DNA from: Oscillospiraceae bacterium
GTDB taxonomy: Bacteria; Bacillota; Clostridia; Oscillospirales; Acutalibacteraceae
DNA length: 64,000 bases
Assembly (NCBI GenBank): GCA_902802375.1
Contig: CADCLS010000004.1
Location: forward strand, 35,378-99,377
Direction of reading: 5' to 3'
Below the pieces are notes generated by a model, which worked only from the letters and a program-made list of their open reading frames with translations, was not told where the DNA came from and ran no database searches. Positions 25,704 to 32,959 of this stretch are shown piece after piece. A program made the position numbers and the translations under genes. Numbering within the stretch: position 1 is the stretch's first letter; the number at the start of each line of letters is the position of its first letter.

Positions 25704-27044
25704 TTACTTTGAGAGCCTTGCCTCAAGCTCCGCTTTCATATCCTCATATCCCGGCTTGCCGAGAAGCGCGAACATATTTTTTTTATAACTCTCAACGCCC
25801 GGTTGGTCAAACGGATTAACGCCTAACATATAGCCGGATATTGCGCAAGCTTTTTCGAAGAAATAAATAAGTCTGCCGAGGTTTTCTTCGTCAGCCTTAT
25901 CGACCGTTATAACGAGATTGGGAACGCCACCGTCAGTATGCGCGAGCACTGTACCCTCAAACGCCTTAGTATTTACATAAGACATTGGTTTTCCGGCAAG
26001 GAAATTAAGCCCGTCACCGTTATTCTTTTCTTCCTCGATTATAACATCATTTCCGTTGTCGGTTATATTAACAACCGTCTCAAACATAATGCGCGAGCCG
26101 TCCTGAACAAACTGGCCCATTGAGTGAAGGTCGGTTGAAAAAATGACAGATGCCGGGAAAAGGCCCTTATTATCCTTACCCTCGCTCTCACCGAAGAGTT
26201 GCTTAAACCACTCAGACATCATAGTAAATCTCGGCTCATAGGATACAAGCAATTCAACCGACTTGCCCTTGCGGTAAAAAGCGTTTCTTATCGCCGCATA
26301 TTTATAGCACGGATTTTTCTCAATATCGTCTATATTATAATCCTCTCGCGCTTTTCTTGCACCGAGCATCAGTTTATCAATATCACAGCCTGCGGCGGCT
26401 ATCGGGAGAAGACCCACAGCGGTGAGAACTGAAAATCTGCCGCCGACATCATCGGGAACTACAAAGCACTCATAACCCTTTTCATCCGCGAGAGCCTTAA
26501 GCGTGCCTCTTGCTTTATCAGTTGTGCAGTAAATGCGCTGAGCCGCCCCGGCTTCACCGTAGCGTTCCTCAAGCATTTTTCTAAGCACTCTGAATGCTAC
26601 TGCCGGCTCCGTAGTAGTGCCGGACTTTGAAATAATATTAAGAGATACGCGCTTATTCTCGCAAATCTTCAAAATATCACTCAGTGCTGAGCCGCTTATA
26701 CTGTTGCCGGTGAAATAAACCTCCGGCACACCATCACGAAGCCTGTTATAATTCTGGCCCTTTAAGAACTCTATTGCGGCACGGGCGCCCAGATAAGAGC
26801 CGCCTATACCTATAACAAGCAAAACATCAGTATCGCTTTTTATTTTTTCCGCCGCAAGCTTTATGCGTTCAAATTCCTCTTTATCATAGTTTTCGGGTAA
26901 ATCTACCCAACCGAGAAAGTCATTGCCAAGCCCGGACTTCTCCTCAACCGCCTTATGTGCGGCCGAAACCTGTGCTTTAAGACCCAAAATATCGTTTTCT
27001 CTTAAAAAGCTTTTAGCATAATCGCTACTGAATGTAAGTCCCAA
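25704..27044 (-). CDS. pgi: Glucose-6-phosphate isomerase
   Basis: Interconverts glucose-6-phosphate and fructose-6-phosphate. The start is a TTG at 27044 with GGAGGCG upstream. Recognisable parts are [35 protein letters not shown] (phosphate-binding loop), the [17 protein letters not shown] signature and the C-terminal [16 protein letters not shown] with the catalytic lysine region. 446 residues is the Firmicute length. It lies about 90 bases after the carboxypeptidase gene in the same direction. Confidence 0.97.
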   Translation of the reverse strand: MGLTFSSDYAKSFLRENDILGLKAQVSAAHKAVEEKSGLGNDFLGWVDLPENYDKEEFERIKLAAEKIKSDTDVLLVIGIGGSYLGARAAIEFLKGQNYNRLRDGVPEVYFTGNSISGSALSDILKICENKRVSLNIISKSGTTTEPAVAFRVLRKMLEERYGEAGAAQRIYCTTDKARGTLKALADEKGYECFVVPDDVGGRFSVLTAVGLLPIAAAGCDIDKLMLGARKAREDYNIDDIEKNPCYKYAAIRNAFYRKGKSVELLVSYEPRFTMMSEWFKQLFGESEGKDNKGLFPASVIFSTDLHSMGQFVQDGSRIMFETVVNITDNGNDVIIEEEKNNGDGLNFLAGKPMSYVNTKAFEGTVLAHTDGGVPNLVITVDKADEENLGRLIYFFEKACAISGYMLGVNPFDQPGVESYKKNMFALLGKPGYEDMKAELEARLSK

Positions 27045-27134
27045 TTTTTGCGCCTCCGAAATCTTTGTACTTTTATTTTACATTATCTGCCGTTCTTTTT
27101 CAAGGGTAAATATAAATATTTAATAAAAATAGTC

Positions 27135-28355
27135 TCAAGGTGTGAGAAGACCGCTTATCATAAACCTGAACGCCGTAAGGAAATTCATCTTTTTAATACT
27201 TTCAGCAGCCACAATATCTATTGTACCTATAAGATTGTCACCCGAATAGACCTCTATCTCGCCTATCGTTTCTCCCTTTTCAACGGGTGCGGATACGGAT
27301 TTCGGCAAATTTACCGTTTGTTTTATCTCTGCACGCTCGCTTTTTTTAAGCAGTAAGCTGAATCCCTCACCGGCGGAAAGCGGCAGTTCGTTCTGCACGC
27401 CGCCATTTACTTTGATTTTAGTATCCTCGTTGAAGTCAGGTTCGATTTTGGTGACAGAATAATTGGAAAATCCGTAATCGAGCAGTTTTTTTGCGCCCTC
27501 AAATCTTGCAGGCGAGGTCTCTCCCCCCATTATTACCGCCACGAGCTCCATACCGTCCCTCGCGGCAGAGGCGGCAAGGCAGTATCCGGCGTTCGAGGTA
27601 GTTCCTGTTTTAAGTCCTGTTGTACCTTCATAAAACCGCACAAGCTTATTGGTATTTACCAGTTCGCTTTTGCCGTCTCTAAGAGAGTCCATCCAAACAG
27701 TAGAATATTTCTTTATAAGCGGGTGACGCAGCAGCTCTGCCGACATAAGCGCCACATCGTGCGCGGTGCTTATGTGTCCCTCGGCGTCAAGACCGGTAGC
27801 GTTTTTGAATACTGTGTTTGTCATACCGATAGCCTTTGCTTTCTCGTTCATCATACTCACAAATCCCTCTTCGCTTCCTGCGACCTTTTCGGCAAGAGCT
27901 ACTGTGGCATCGTTTGCGGAAGCTATGACCGTAGCTTTAAGCAGGTCATCAACCGTCATACTCTCACCGGGTTTAAGCCATATCTGGGAGCCGCCCATAC
28001 TTGCGGCGTGGTCGCTCGCACTCACAACATCTTCTGTGGTAAAATCTCCGCGGTCTATTGCCTCCATAATAAGGATAAGAGACATAATTTTTGTGATTGA
28101 TGCCGGCGGCAATTTTTCGTCTGAGTTAGAATCATACAGTATTGTGAGCGTATCAGGCTCTAAAAGAATTGCAGAGCGCGCCTTTATATCAAGCACGGTT
28201 CCTACCGGCGCCTCAACATTGTCCGAGGCTATCGGCACTGCTATATCCGATATATCACACTCACTTGATACGGTTTTTGCCGATACAAACACATTTATAG
28301 ATAAGAAAACCGCCATACAAAGGATTAAACTAAGTGTTGTCTTAAAAATTCTCAT
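27135..28355 (-). CDS. D-alanyl-D-alanine carboxypeptidase (PBP5/DacA type, S11)
   Basis: Exported enzyme that trims the terminal D-Ala from peptidoglycan stems. The signal peptide spans residues 1-26. Active-site motifs are SITK (Ser86-Lys89), SAN (146-148) and KTG in GLKTGTTSNAGY. A C-terminal PBP5-C beta domain follows, with a hydrophobic tail (FLTAFRFMISGLL) that could anchor it to the membrane. Its ribosome binding site lies in the 3' arm of a hairpin (28363-28393). A second S11 enzyme is encoded at 52155. Confidence 0.93.
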   Translation of the reverse strand: MRIFKTTLSLILCMAVFLSINVFVSAKTVSSECDISDIAVPIASDNVEAPVGTVLDIKARSAILLEPDTLTILYDSNSDEKLPPASITKIMSLILIMEAIDRGDFTTEDVVSASDHAASMGGSQIWLKPGESMTVDDLLKATVIASANDATVALAEKVAGSEEGFVSMMNEKAKAIGMTNTVFKNATGLDAEGHISTAHDVALMSAELLRHPLIKKYSTVWMDSLRDGKSELVNTNKLVRFYEGTTGLKTGTTSNAGYCLAASAARDGMELVAVIMGGETSPARFEGAKKLLDYGFSNYSVTKIEPDFNEDTKIKVNGGVQNELPLSAGEGFSLLLKKSERAEIKQTVNLPKSVSAPVEKGETIGEIEVYSGDNLIGTIDIVAAESIKKMNFLTAFRFMISGLLTP

Positions 28356-28362
28356 AAAAATT

Positions 28363-28393
28363 CCCCTCTCGCATAATACTTATGCGTGAGGGG
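28363..28393 (-). promoter_or_regulatory. Hairpin overlapping the carboxypeptidase ribosome binding site
   Basis: CCCCTC-T-CGCATA and its complement form a 12-bp stem with one T:T mismatch and a 5-base loop. On the minus strand the 3' arm is GAGAGGGG, which is also the Shine-Dalgarno of the S11 gene, and it is followed by AATTTTT. It could act as a terminator of thiN or as a translational lock. Confidence 0.55.
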
Positions 28394-28402
28394 ATAAAAA
28401 CA

Positions 28403-29005
28403 TCACAAATCGTAAATAATCAAGAGCGTGCCGTTATCAACGGAAATTTCAGCCGTTTCACCGATAAACGAGTTGCTGACACCTAAAGGGAAAAAGGAAT
28501 CAAGTTCTGCATTTTCAAGGCAATATGACAATCCTCTTATTCTAACACCCTTAGCTCTTCCGCCAAAAGCAAAAACCGAACATCTGCCCTTCCCATTCAG
28601 CCTAATGCTGTCGTTTGTTATACAAACTGCCGCTTGAGAGTCACCGAAAAGATATGCCCTGCCGCCCATTTTGGAGACGGAATAACATATCTGCAAATTG
28701 GCAACAGTATGGTCTATTTTACCACCGAAAGCGCCGTAAATCAAAAACTCTCTGAATCCCTTTCTGGCTGCCCAGTCTATTGAATAACCAACATCAGTTT
28801 TGTCTTTTCTTACGGGAAGCTTTATTACCTCGCCTTCAGGCACAAAGCCGAGCGAGTCAAAATCTCCTATAATTACATCAGGTTTAATATTAAACCTTCC
28901 GAGTGTTAAAACGCCCTTATCTGCAGCAATTATAAAATCGTTCTGCCCCGGAAATAAAATAAGTTTATCTACCGGCAGAGCGCCGAAAATGAAACATTTT
29001 TTCAT
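28403..29005 (-). CDS. thiN: Thiamine diphosphokinase
   Basis: Converts thiamine to thiamine pyrophosphate with ATP. The conserved acidic motifs are IIGDFDSLG near residues 45-53, RKDKTDVGYSIDWA near 66-79 and GAFGGKIDHTVANL near 91-104; the C-terminal domain with FFPLGVSNSFIGETAEISV matches the TPK thiamin-binding domain. 200 residues is normal. It overlaps thiT by 4 bases, so salvaged thiamine is activated by the co-transcribed enzyme, all under the TPP riboswitch. Confidence 0.95.
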   Translation of the reverse strand: MKKCFIFGALPVDKLILFPGQNDFIIAADKGVLTLGRFNIKPDVIIGDFDSLGFVPEGEVIKLPVRKDKTDVGYSIDWAARKGFREFLIYGAFGGKIDHTVANLQICYSVSKMGGRAYLFGDSQAAVCITNDSIRLNGKGRCSVFAFGGRAKGVRIRGLSYCLENAELDSFFPLGVSNSFIGETAEISVDNGTLLIIYDL

Positions 29006-29583
29006 AAAGATTTAATTCTATCAAAAACACCGGTTTTTGACAGAATAAAGATAACAACACAGGTTATCACAAGCTCAGGCAACATATAAAATCCGTTGTA
29101 GCAGATTGAATAGAGTATTGGTCTGCCCACAAAAGTTTTCCCGAAAAAGTCGAACTGTTCAAAATTAGCAAAAATTATATATCCCGAAGCAAAATGACTC
29201 AAAAACCTCAATACCATTGCAAGTACTGCGCCGCACACCTGTGACCAGGTGTTTTTTGAACCGAATATTCCGGCTATGCCGAGAACGGTATATGCAACTA
29301 TATAATCAAGTGCTATACATCCTGCAAGTTGCTTTCCGGAAAGTCCCCATCCCAAAAGTCCATCGGATGCTATTCCAAAAATAAGCTGAATAAGCGAATA
29401 ACCAAAAGCTCCGCCAAAGCCCCAACCGATTCCGAACATTATAGAAACAACGATTATCGGAAGCATTGAAATCAGTGTAACCGAACCACCCAAAGGCATT
29501 TGTATTACTTTTATCATACTCAGCACCGTTGCAAGAGCCACCATGATTGCAGTAACTGTAAGTTTCTTCAATTGTTTGTTCAT
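29002..29583 (-). CDS. thiT: Thiamine ECF transporter S component
   Basis: Membrane-embedded thiamine-binding subunit of the group II ECF transporter. The start is set at the ATG at 29583, preceded by GGGGG, because the in-frame upstream region is inside the riboswitch expression platform. The product is 193 residues with about six helices; VALATVLSMIKVIQMPLGGSVTLISMLPIIVVS matches the ThiT N-terminus and the AxxxA motif region. The shared ECF ATPases and T component are not in the window. Confidence 0.93.
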   Translation of the reverse strand: MNKQLKKLTVTAIMVALATVLSMIKVIQMPLGGSVTLISMLPIIVVSIMFGIGWGFGGAFGYSLIQLIFGIASDGLLGWGLSGKQLAGCIALDYIVAYTVLGIAGIFGSKNTWSQVCGAVLAMVLRFLSHFASGYIIFANFEQFDFFGKTFVGRPILYSICYNGFYMLPELVITCVVIFILSKTGVFDRIKSL

Positions 29584-29599
29584 TTTAATTCCCCCAATA

Positions 29600-29633
29600 A
29601 AAAGCAAAAGACGCAATCCGTTTCGGACTGCGT
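29600..29633 (-). terminator. TPP riboswitch expression-platform terminator
   Basis: On the minus strand ACGCAGTCC, loop GAAAC and GGATTGCGT form a 9-bp stem with one G:U pair, followed by CTTTTGCTTTTT. It lies between the aptamer and the thiT ribosome binding site. Confidence 0.82.
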
Positions 29634-29648
29634 AAAGAGACAAAATAT

Positions 29649-29741
29649 TTCCCTCCGTCGGCATTATCCGAATCAGGTTACAGGTCAGCACCATAGCTTT
29701 AAGCGGGCGCCCTCTCAGCCGAAGTTTCATTCAGCTCCCTT
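29649..29741 (-). promoter_or_regulatory. TPP riboswitch (THI box)
   Basis: Read on the minus strand, the leader contains GGGAGC, GGCTGAGAGGG, GCTGACCTGTAACCTGATTCGG in two pieces, ATAATGCCGACGGAGGGAA, the conserved TPP aptamer blocks. A promoter lies just upstream and a terminator just downstream, so TPP should end transcription before thiT-thiN. Confidence 0.96.
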
Positions 29742-29749
29742 TGCGGTTT

Positions 29750-29777
29750 ATTATAGCACTTATTTTTGCGTTGTCAA
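29750..29777 (-). promoter_or_regulatory. Promoter of thiT-thiN
   Basis: Minus-strand TTGACA (29777-29772) and TATAAT (29755-29750), spacer 16 bases, starting transcription at the 5' edge of the TPP aptamer. Confidence 0.82.
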
Positions 29778-29788
29778 GGAAAAAATGC

Positions 29789-29817
29789 TTGACAACGGTT
29801 TTACGCTATGATAGAAT
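29789..29817 (+). promoter_or_regulatory. Promoter of rplU-prp-rpmA
   Basis: TTGACA (29789-29794) and TAGAAT (29812-29817) with a 17-base spacer. Its -35 box is part of an inverted repeat (TTGTCAAG...CTTGACAA) shared with the divergent thiT promoter. Confidence 0.82.
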
Positions 29818-29820
29818 AAT

Positions 29821-29905
29821 CAAGCCGCATATTGCGGGCTTTTAAGTTGCGCTTAAAATTTAAGTGCGCGCCCGAGGTAGCGAGACTGTTAAATATCAGG
29901 TAGGT
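29821..29905 (+). promoter_or_regulatory. Probable ribosomal protein L21 leader
   Basis: The 90-base leader of rplU contains a short hairpin around GCCGCATATTGCGGGC and a purine-rich core GCGCGCCCGAGGTAGCGAGACTG split around position 29875, then CAGGTAGGTG at the ribosome binding site. Its position and the AGGTAGCGAGAC core are like the Firmicute L21 leader family; a covariance search would decide. Confidence 0.55.
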
Positions 29906-29913
29906 GTAAAGAA

Positions 29914-30219
29914 ATGTACGCAATTATCGAGACCGGCGGAAAGCAGTACCGCGTTCAGAGTGGTGACATTATATATGTTGAGAAGCTTAACGCCGAGGTT
30001 GACGAAGAAGTCACCTTTGACAAGGTCGTTGCTGTAAGCAACAGGACTCTTAAAGTCGGCAAGCCTTATGTTAAGGACGCTTTTGTAAAAGGCACAGTTC
30101 TTAAAAACGGTAAGGGCAAGAAGGTAACAGTATTTACCTATAAGCCGAAGAAGAGCAGCTCACGCAAAATGGGACACAGGCAGCCGTACTCAAAAGTACA
30201 GATTGGTGAAATCGGTTAA
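29914..30219 (+). CDS. rplU: 50S ribosomal protein L21
   Basis: Large-subunit protein that binds 23S rRNA. The 101-residue sequence has the L21 start [18 protein letters not shown], the central [15 protein letters not shown], and the C-terminal KRKSSSRK-like motif (here [22 protein letters not shown]). The ribosome binding site is AGGTAGGTG. First gene of the rplU-prp-rpmA operon. Confidence 0.98.
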   Translation: MYAIIETGGKQYRVQSGDIIYVEKLNAEVDEEVTFDKVVAVSNRTLKVGKPYVKDAFVKGTVLKNGKGKKVTVFTYKPKKSSSRKMGHRQPYSKVQIGEIG

Positions 30220-30224
30220 GACTG

Positions 30225-30542
30225 ATGACCAAAGCAGTGTTTTGGAGTAAAAACGGCACCGTTTGCGGTTTTAGAATTGAAGGCCACAGTACTTTTGACG
30301 AGGCGGATGATGAAGGCAGAGCCGTTTGCGCGGCAGTATCGAGCGCCGCATATATGGCGGCAAACACTATAACCGAGGTTATTGGCGACAGTGCTGATAC
30401 TAAGGTGAGTGACGGCGATATGTATGTAAATGTAATTTCCCCCTCAAAAAGCACTCAGTTAGTGCTTGAAGGGCTGAAGCTTCATCTGAGTGAGCTTTCA
30501 AAACAATACAGCAAGCGACTTGAGATAATTTCGGAGGTGTAG
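30225..30542 (+). CDS. prp: Ribosomal-processing cysteine protease Prp
   Basis: Cysteine protease that removes the N-terminal extension of L27 in Firmicutes. The catalytic His and Cys are in GFRIEGHSTFDE and GRAVCAAVSSAAYMAANTITEV. 105 residues, the usual length. It lies between rplU and rpmA, five bases and three bases away, the conserved order for this system. Confidence 0.95.
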   Translation: MTKAVFWSKNGTVCGFRIEGHSTFDEADDEGRAVCAAVSSAAYMAANTITEVIGDSADTKVSDGDMYVNVISPSKSTQLVLEGLKLHLSELSKQYSKRLEIISEV

Positions 30543-30545
30543 AAA

Positions 30546-30830
30546 ATGTTAAAAATCAATATCGGGCTTTTCGCTCATAAAAAAGGTATGGGTTCGACTA
30601 AGAACGGTCGTGACAGCGAAGCAAAACGCCTTGGCGTTAAGCGAGCAGACGGTCAGTTTGTTTTGGCAGGCAACATTCTTGTTCGCCAGAGAGGCACCCA
30701 TATTCACGCAGGCAATAATGTAGGCCGCGGTTCGGACGATACTTTGTTCGCTCTTATTGACGGTAAGGTTAAATTTGAGCGTTTAGGCAAGGATCGCAAA
30801 CAAGTAAGTATCTACGCAGTAGAACAGTAA
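30546..30830 (+). CDS. rpmA: 50S ribosomal protein L27 with Prp-cleaved extension
   Basis: L27 sits near the peptidyl transferase centre. The N-terminal extension [10 protein letters not shown] precedes [20 protein letters not shown]; the LFA end is the motif cut by Prp, encoded just upstream. The rest is a normal L27 with [21 protein letters not shown] split by its conserved residues. 94 residues. Followed by a strong terminator. Confidence 0.98.
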   Translation: MLKINIGLFAHKKGMGSTKNGRDSEAKRLGVKRADGQFVLAGNILVRQRGTHIHAGNNVGRGSDDTLFALIDGKVKFERLGKDRKQVSIYAVEQ

Positions 30831-30833
30831 TTC

Positions 30834-30860
30834 AAAGCCGGGCGAAATTCGCCCGGCTTT
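30834..30860 (+). terminator. Terminator of the rplU operon
   Basis: AAAGCCGGGCGAA, one base, then the perfect complement TTCGCCCGGCTTT, a 13-bp stem ending in TTTATT. It lies just after the rpmA stop. Confidence 0.85.
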
Positions 30861-30875
30861 ATTGCAGGTGATAAA

Positions 30876-31250
30876 ATGAGAGAATGTCATGTTTGTTTAT
30901 ATATGTGTGATGATGATGCCGAGCTTTGCCCTTTGTGTGGAGCAGAGCTTAAAGAAAAAGAAACCGAGCAAACAGATGATGTCAGTGAGCTTGAGCCGAT
31001 AACGAATCCTGTTTTAGCGGCGAGTGCTGACAGCCCGGTTACCGCAGAAATTTTTACCGATATTTTAAGTGAAAACGGTATCGCATACAGTATAGACGAA
31101 AAGGGTGATTTTCTGCACTCCGGTTTTGGCGGCGGTTTTTTTGCAGTAGATATTTATGTGGACGAGAAAAATCTCGACATAGCAAAAGAGCTTTACAAAA
31201 ATCTTACGGAGAATCAACTTCAATTTGAAGATTTTGACGGAGAAGAATAA
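30876..31250 (+). CDS. Zinc-ribbon protein with DUF2007-like domain
   Basis: 124 residues. The N-terminus has two Cys pairs (CHVC and CPLC) forming a zinc ribbon. After an acidic linker, residues 45-115 (TAEIFTDILSENGIAYSID... FAVDIYVDEKNLDIAKELYKNL) resemble the DUF2007/putative signal-transducing family. Its stop codon overlaps the obgE start (TAATG), so it is translated with obgE. No function is known to me. Confidence 0.8.
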   Translation: MRECHVCLYMCDDDAELCPLCGAELKEKETEQTDDVSELEPITNPVLAASADSPVTAEIFTDILSENGIAYSIDEKGDFLHSGFGGGFFAVDIYVDEKNLDIAKELYKNLTENQLQFEDFDGEE

Positions 31251-32524
31251 TGTTTGTTGATATAGCAAAAATTCATCTTAAAGCAGGAAACGGCGGTGAC
31301 GGTGCAGTATCATTTCACCGTGAAAAATATGTTGCCGCAGGCGGACCTGACGGCGGCGACGGCGGAAAAGGCGGCGATATAATATTTGTCGCCGATAAAA
31401 ACCTTTCGACTCTCGCTGATTTCAGATACAAGCGCAAATACATTGCCGAAAGCGGAGAGAAAGGCAAGGCAGGCAGAGGCTCAGGCAAGAAAGCGCCGGA
31501 CCTCATAGTTCGCGTACCCGAAGGCACGCTTATTAAGGATGCCGAAACGGGAAGAATTATCGCCGATATTTCGGACAGCACGCCTACAGTAATAGCAAAA
31601 GGCGGAAACGGCGGTTGGGGCAACACCCATTTTGCCACTGCAACAAGGCAGGTACCGCGTTTTGCGAAAAGGGGCGCCGAGGGCGAAGAGCTTGATGTGA
31701 CACTTGAGCTAAAGCTTCTTGCCGATGTAGGTCTGATAGGCTTTCCGAATGTCGGTAAGTCGACGCTTATTTCGGTTGTAAGTGAGGCTAAGCCTAAAAT
31801 TGCAAACTTTCATTTTACCACACTCACCCCGGTTTTAGGCGTTGTGAGAATGGGCGAAGGCTCATCCTTTGTAATGGCGGATATACCGGGTCTTATTGAG
31901 GGCGCCAGTGAAGGCATAGGTCTCGGCCACGAATTTCTCCGTCATGTTGAACGGTGCAGGCTTTTAATTCATGTGATTGATGTATCCGGCAGTGAAGGCA
32001 GAGACCCGATAGAGGATTTTGAAAAAATCAATCACGAGCTTTCGGTTTACAGCGAAGAACTCAGCGGTCGTCCGCAAATAATTGCGGCTAATAAGTGCGA
32101 TTTGTGTGACGATGAGCAGATAAATAGAATAAGAGTATATTTCGAGGATAAAGGCTATCCGTTTTTCCCAATTATGGCGGCAATCGGGGAAGGCACAGCG
32201 CCGCTTATAAACTTTGTCGCCTCCGAGCTTCAAAAGCTGCCTCCCGTAAAGAGATTTGAAGCTGAGCCTAAGCCTATGAAAGATTATTCCAAACCTAAAA
32301 CACGCACATTTAATATTCGTATTTGCGATGGCGTTTATATTGTGGAAAATGCGCCCTGGCTATTAGATATTATGAACGATATAAACCCTGAGGACTATGA
32401 ATCGCTTCAATATTTTGAGAGAGTCCTACGCTCATCAGGTATTATTGACGCGCTGAAAAACAGCGGCATACACGAAGGCGATACCGTAAGTGTTTACGAT
32501 GTGGAGTTTAATTATGTCGAATAA
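31250..32524 (+). CDS. obgE: GTPase Obg/CgtA
   Basis: Essential ribosome-associated GTPase linked to 50S assembly and stress control. The glycine-rich Obg fold occupies about residues 1-157 (KAGNGGDGAVSFHREKY, GGPDGGDGGKGGDIIF), the G domain follows with GFPNVGKST, DIPGLIEGAS, and NKCD, and a C-terminal OCT domain fills about residues 350-424. Start codon overlaps the preceding gene by one base. mrnC starts before the obgE stop. Confidence 0.97.
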   Translation: MFVDIAKIHLKAGNGGDGAVSFHREKYVAAGGPDGGDGGKGGDIIFVADKNLSTLADFRYKRKYIAESGEKGKAGRGSGKKAPDLIVRVPEGTLIKDAETGRIIADISDSTPTVIAKGGNGGWGNTHFATATRQVPRFAKRGAEGEELDVTLELKLLADVGLIGFPNVGKSTLISVVSEAKPKIANFHFTTLTPVLGVVRMGEGSSFVMADIPGLIEGASEGIGLGHEFLRHVERCRLLIHVIDVSGSEGRDPIEDFEKINHELSVYSEELSGRPQIIAANKCDLCDDEQINRIRVYFEDKGYPFFPIMAAIGEGTAPLINFVASELQKLPPVKRFEAEPKPMKDYSKPKTRTFNIRICDGVYIVENAPWLLDIMNDINPEDYESLQYFERVLRSSGIIDALKNSGIHEGDTVSVYDVEFNYVE

Positions 32525-32885
32525 TATAAAACTTTTAAGCCCCTCAGTGCTTTCTTTTGTCGGTGACGCTGTGTATTCGCTTCTTGTCAGAACTTATCTC
32601 TCAGATAAAAGCAGACCTTCAGGCGAGCTTCATAATATGGCGGTAGAATTTGTAAAAGCACCGGCACAAGCGGCGGCATTCAATAAAATAGAGTCATATT
32701 TAACCGAAGAGGAATTGTCTGTTTTCCGCAGAGGCAGAAACTTTCACACTTCAAACACACCTAAATCCTCAAGCGGTCACGATTATCACATAGCTACCGG
32801 AATCGAATGCTTATTCGGGTTTTTACACCTTTCAGGCCGGACACAACGCATAAATGAGCTTTTCTCCATAATCATAAAAAATTGA
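32514..32885 (+). CDS. mrnC: Mini-ribonuclease III
   Basis: RNase-III-like enzyme lacking a dsRNA-binding domain; it matures 23S rRNA in Firmicutes. The start is set at the ATG at 32514, overlapping obgE by 11 bases; an upstream ATG at 32490 would extend further into obgE and is less likely. Signatures are SFVGDAVYSLLVRTYL (catalytic Asp), AVEFVKAPAQAAAF and RRGRNFHTSNTPKSSSGHDYHIATGIECLFGFL. 123 residues. Closed by a terminator. Confidence 0.94.
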   Translation: MSNNIKLLSPSVLSFVGDAVYSLLVRTYLSDKSRPSGELHNMAVEFVKAPAQAAAFNKIESYLTEEELSVFRRGRNFHTSNTPKSSSGHDYHIATGIECLFGFLHLSGRTQRINELFSIIIKN

Positions 32886-32887
32886 AA

Positions 32888-32926
32888 AAAATACCTGTTG
32901 CCCACTTGAAAGGCGACAGGTATTTT
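32888..32926 (+). terminator. Terminator of obgE-mrnC, containing the next promoter
   Basis: AAAATACCTGTTGCC (32888-32902) pairs with GGCGACAGGTATTTT (32912-32926), 15 bp with one T:G pair, with a 9-base loop. The loop holds the first part of the -35 box of the following gene. Confidence 0.8.
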
Positions 32927-32934
32927 GTTATAAT
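32906..32934 (+). promoter_or_regulatory. Promoter of the DUF1846 gene
   Basis: TTGAAA (32906-32911) and TATAAT (32929-32934), spacer 17 bases. The -35 box lies in the loop and the spacer is the 3' arm of the preceding terminator. Confidence 0.8.
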
Positions 32935-32959
32935 AGACTTTATTATTGGAGGGGATTTT

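Noticed and set aside
30546-30578. L27 start codon mis-assigned because of extra N-terminal residues
   Set aside because: The extension ends in LFA before HKKG and prp is adjacent, so it is the genuine cleaved leader.
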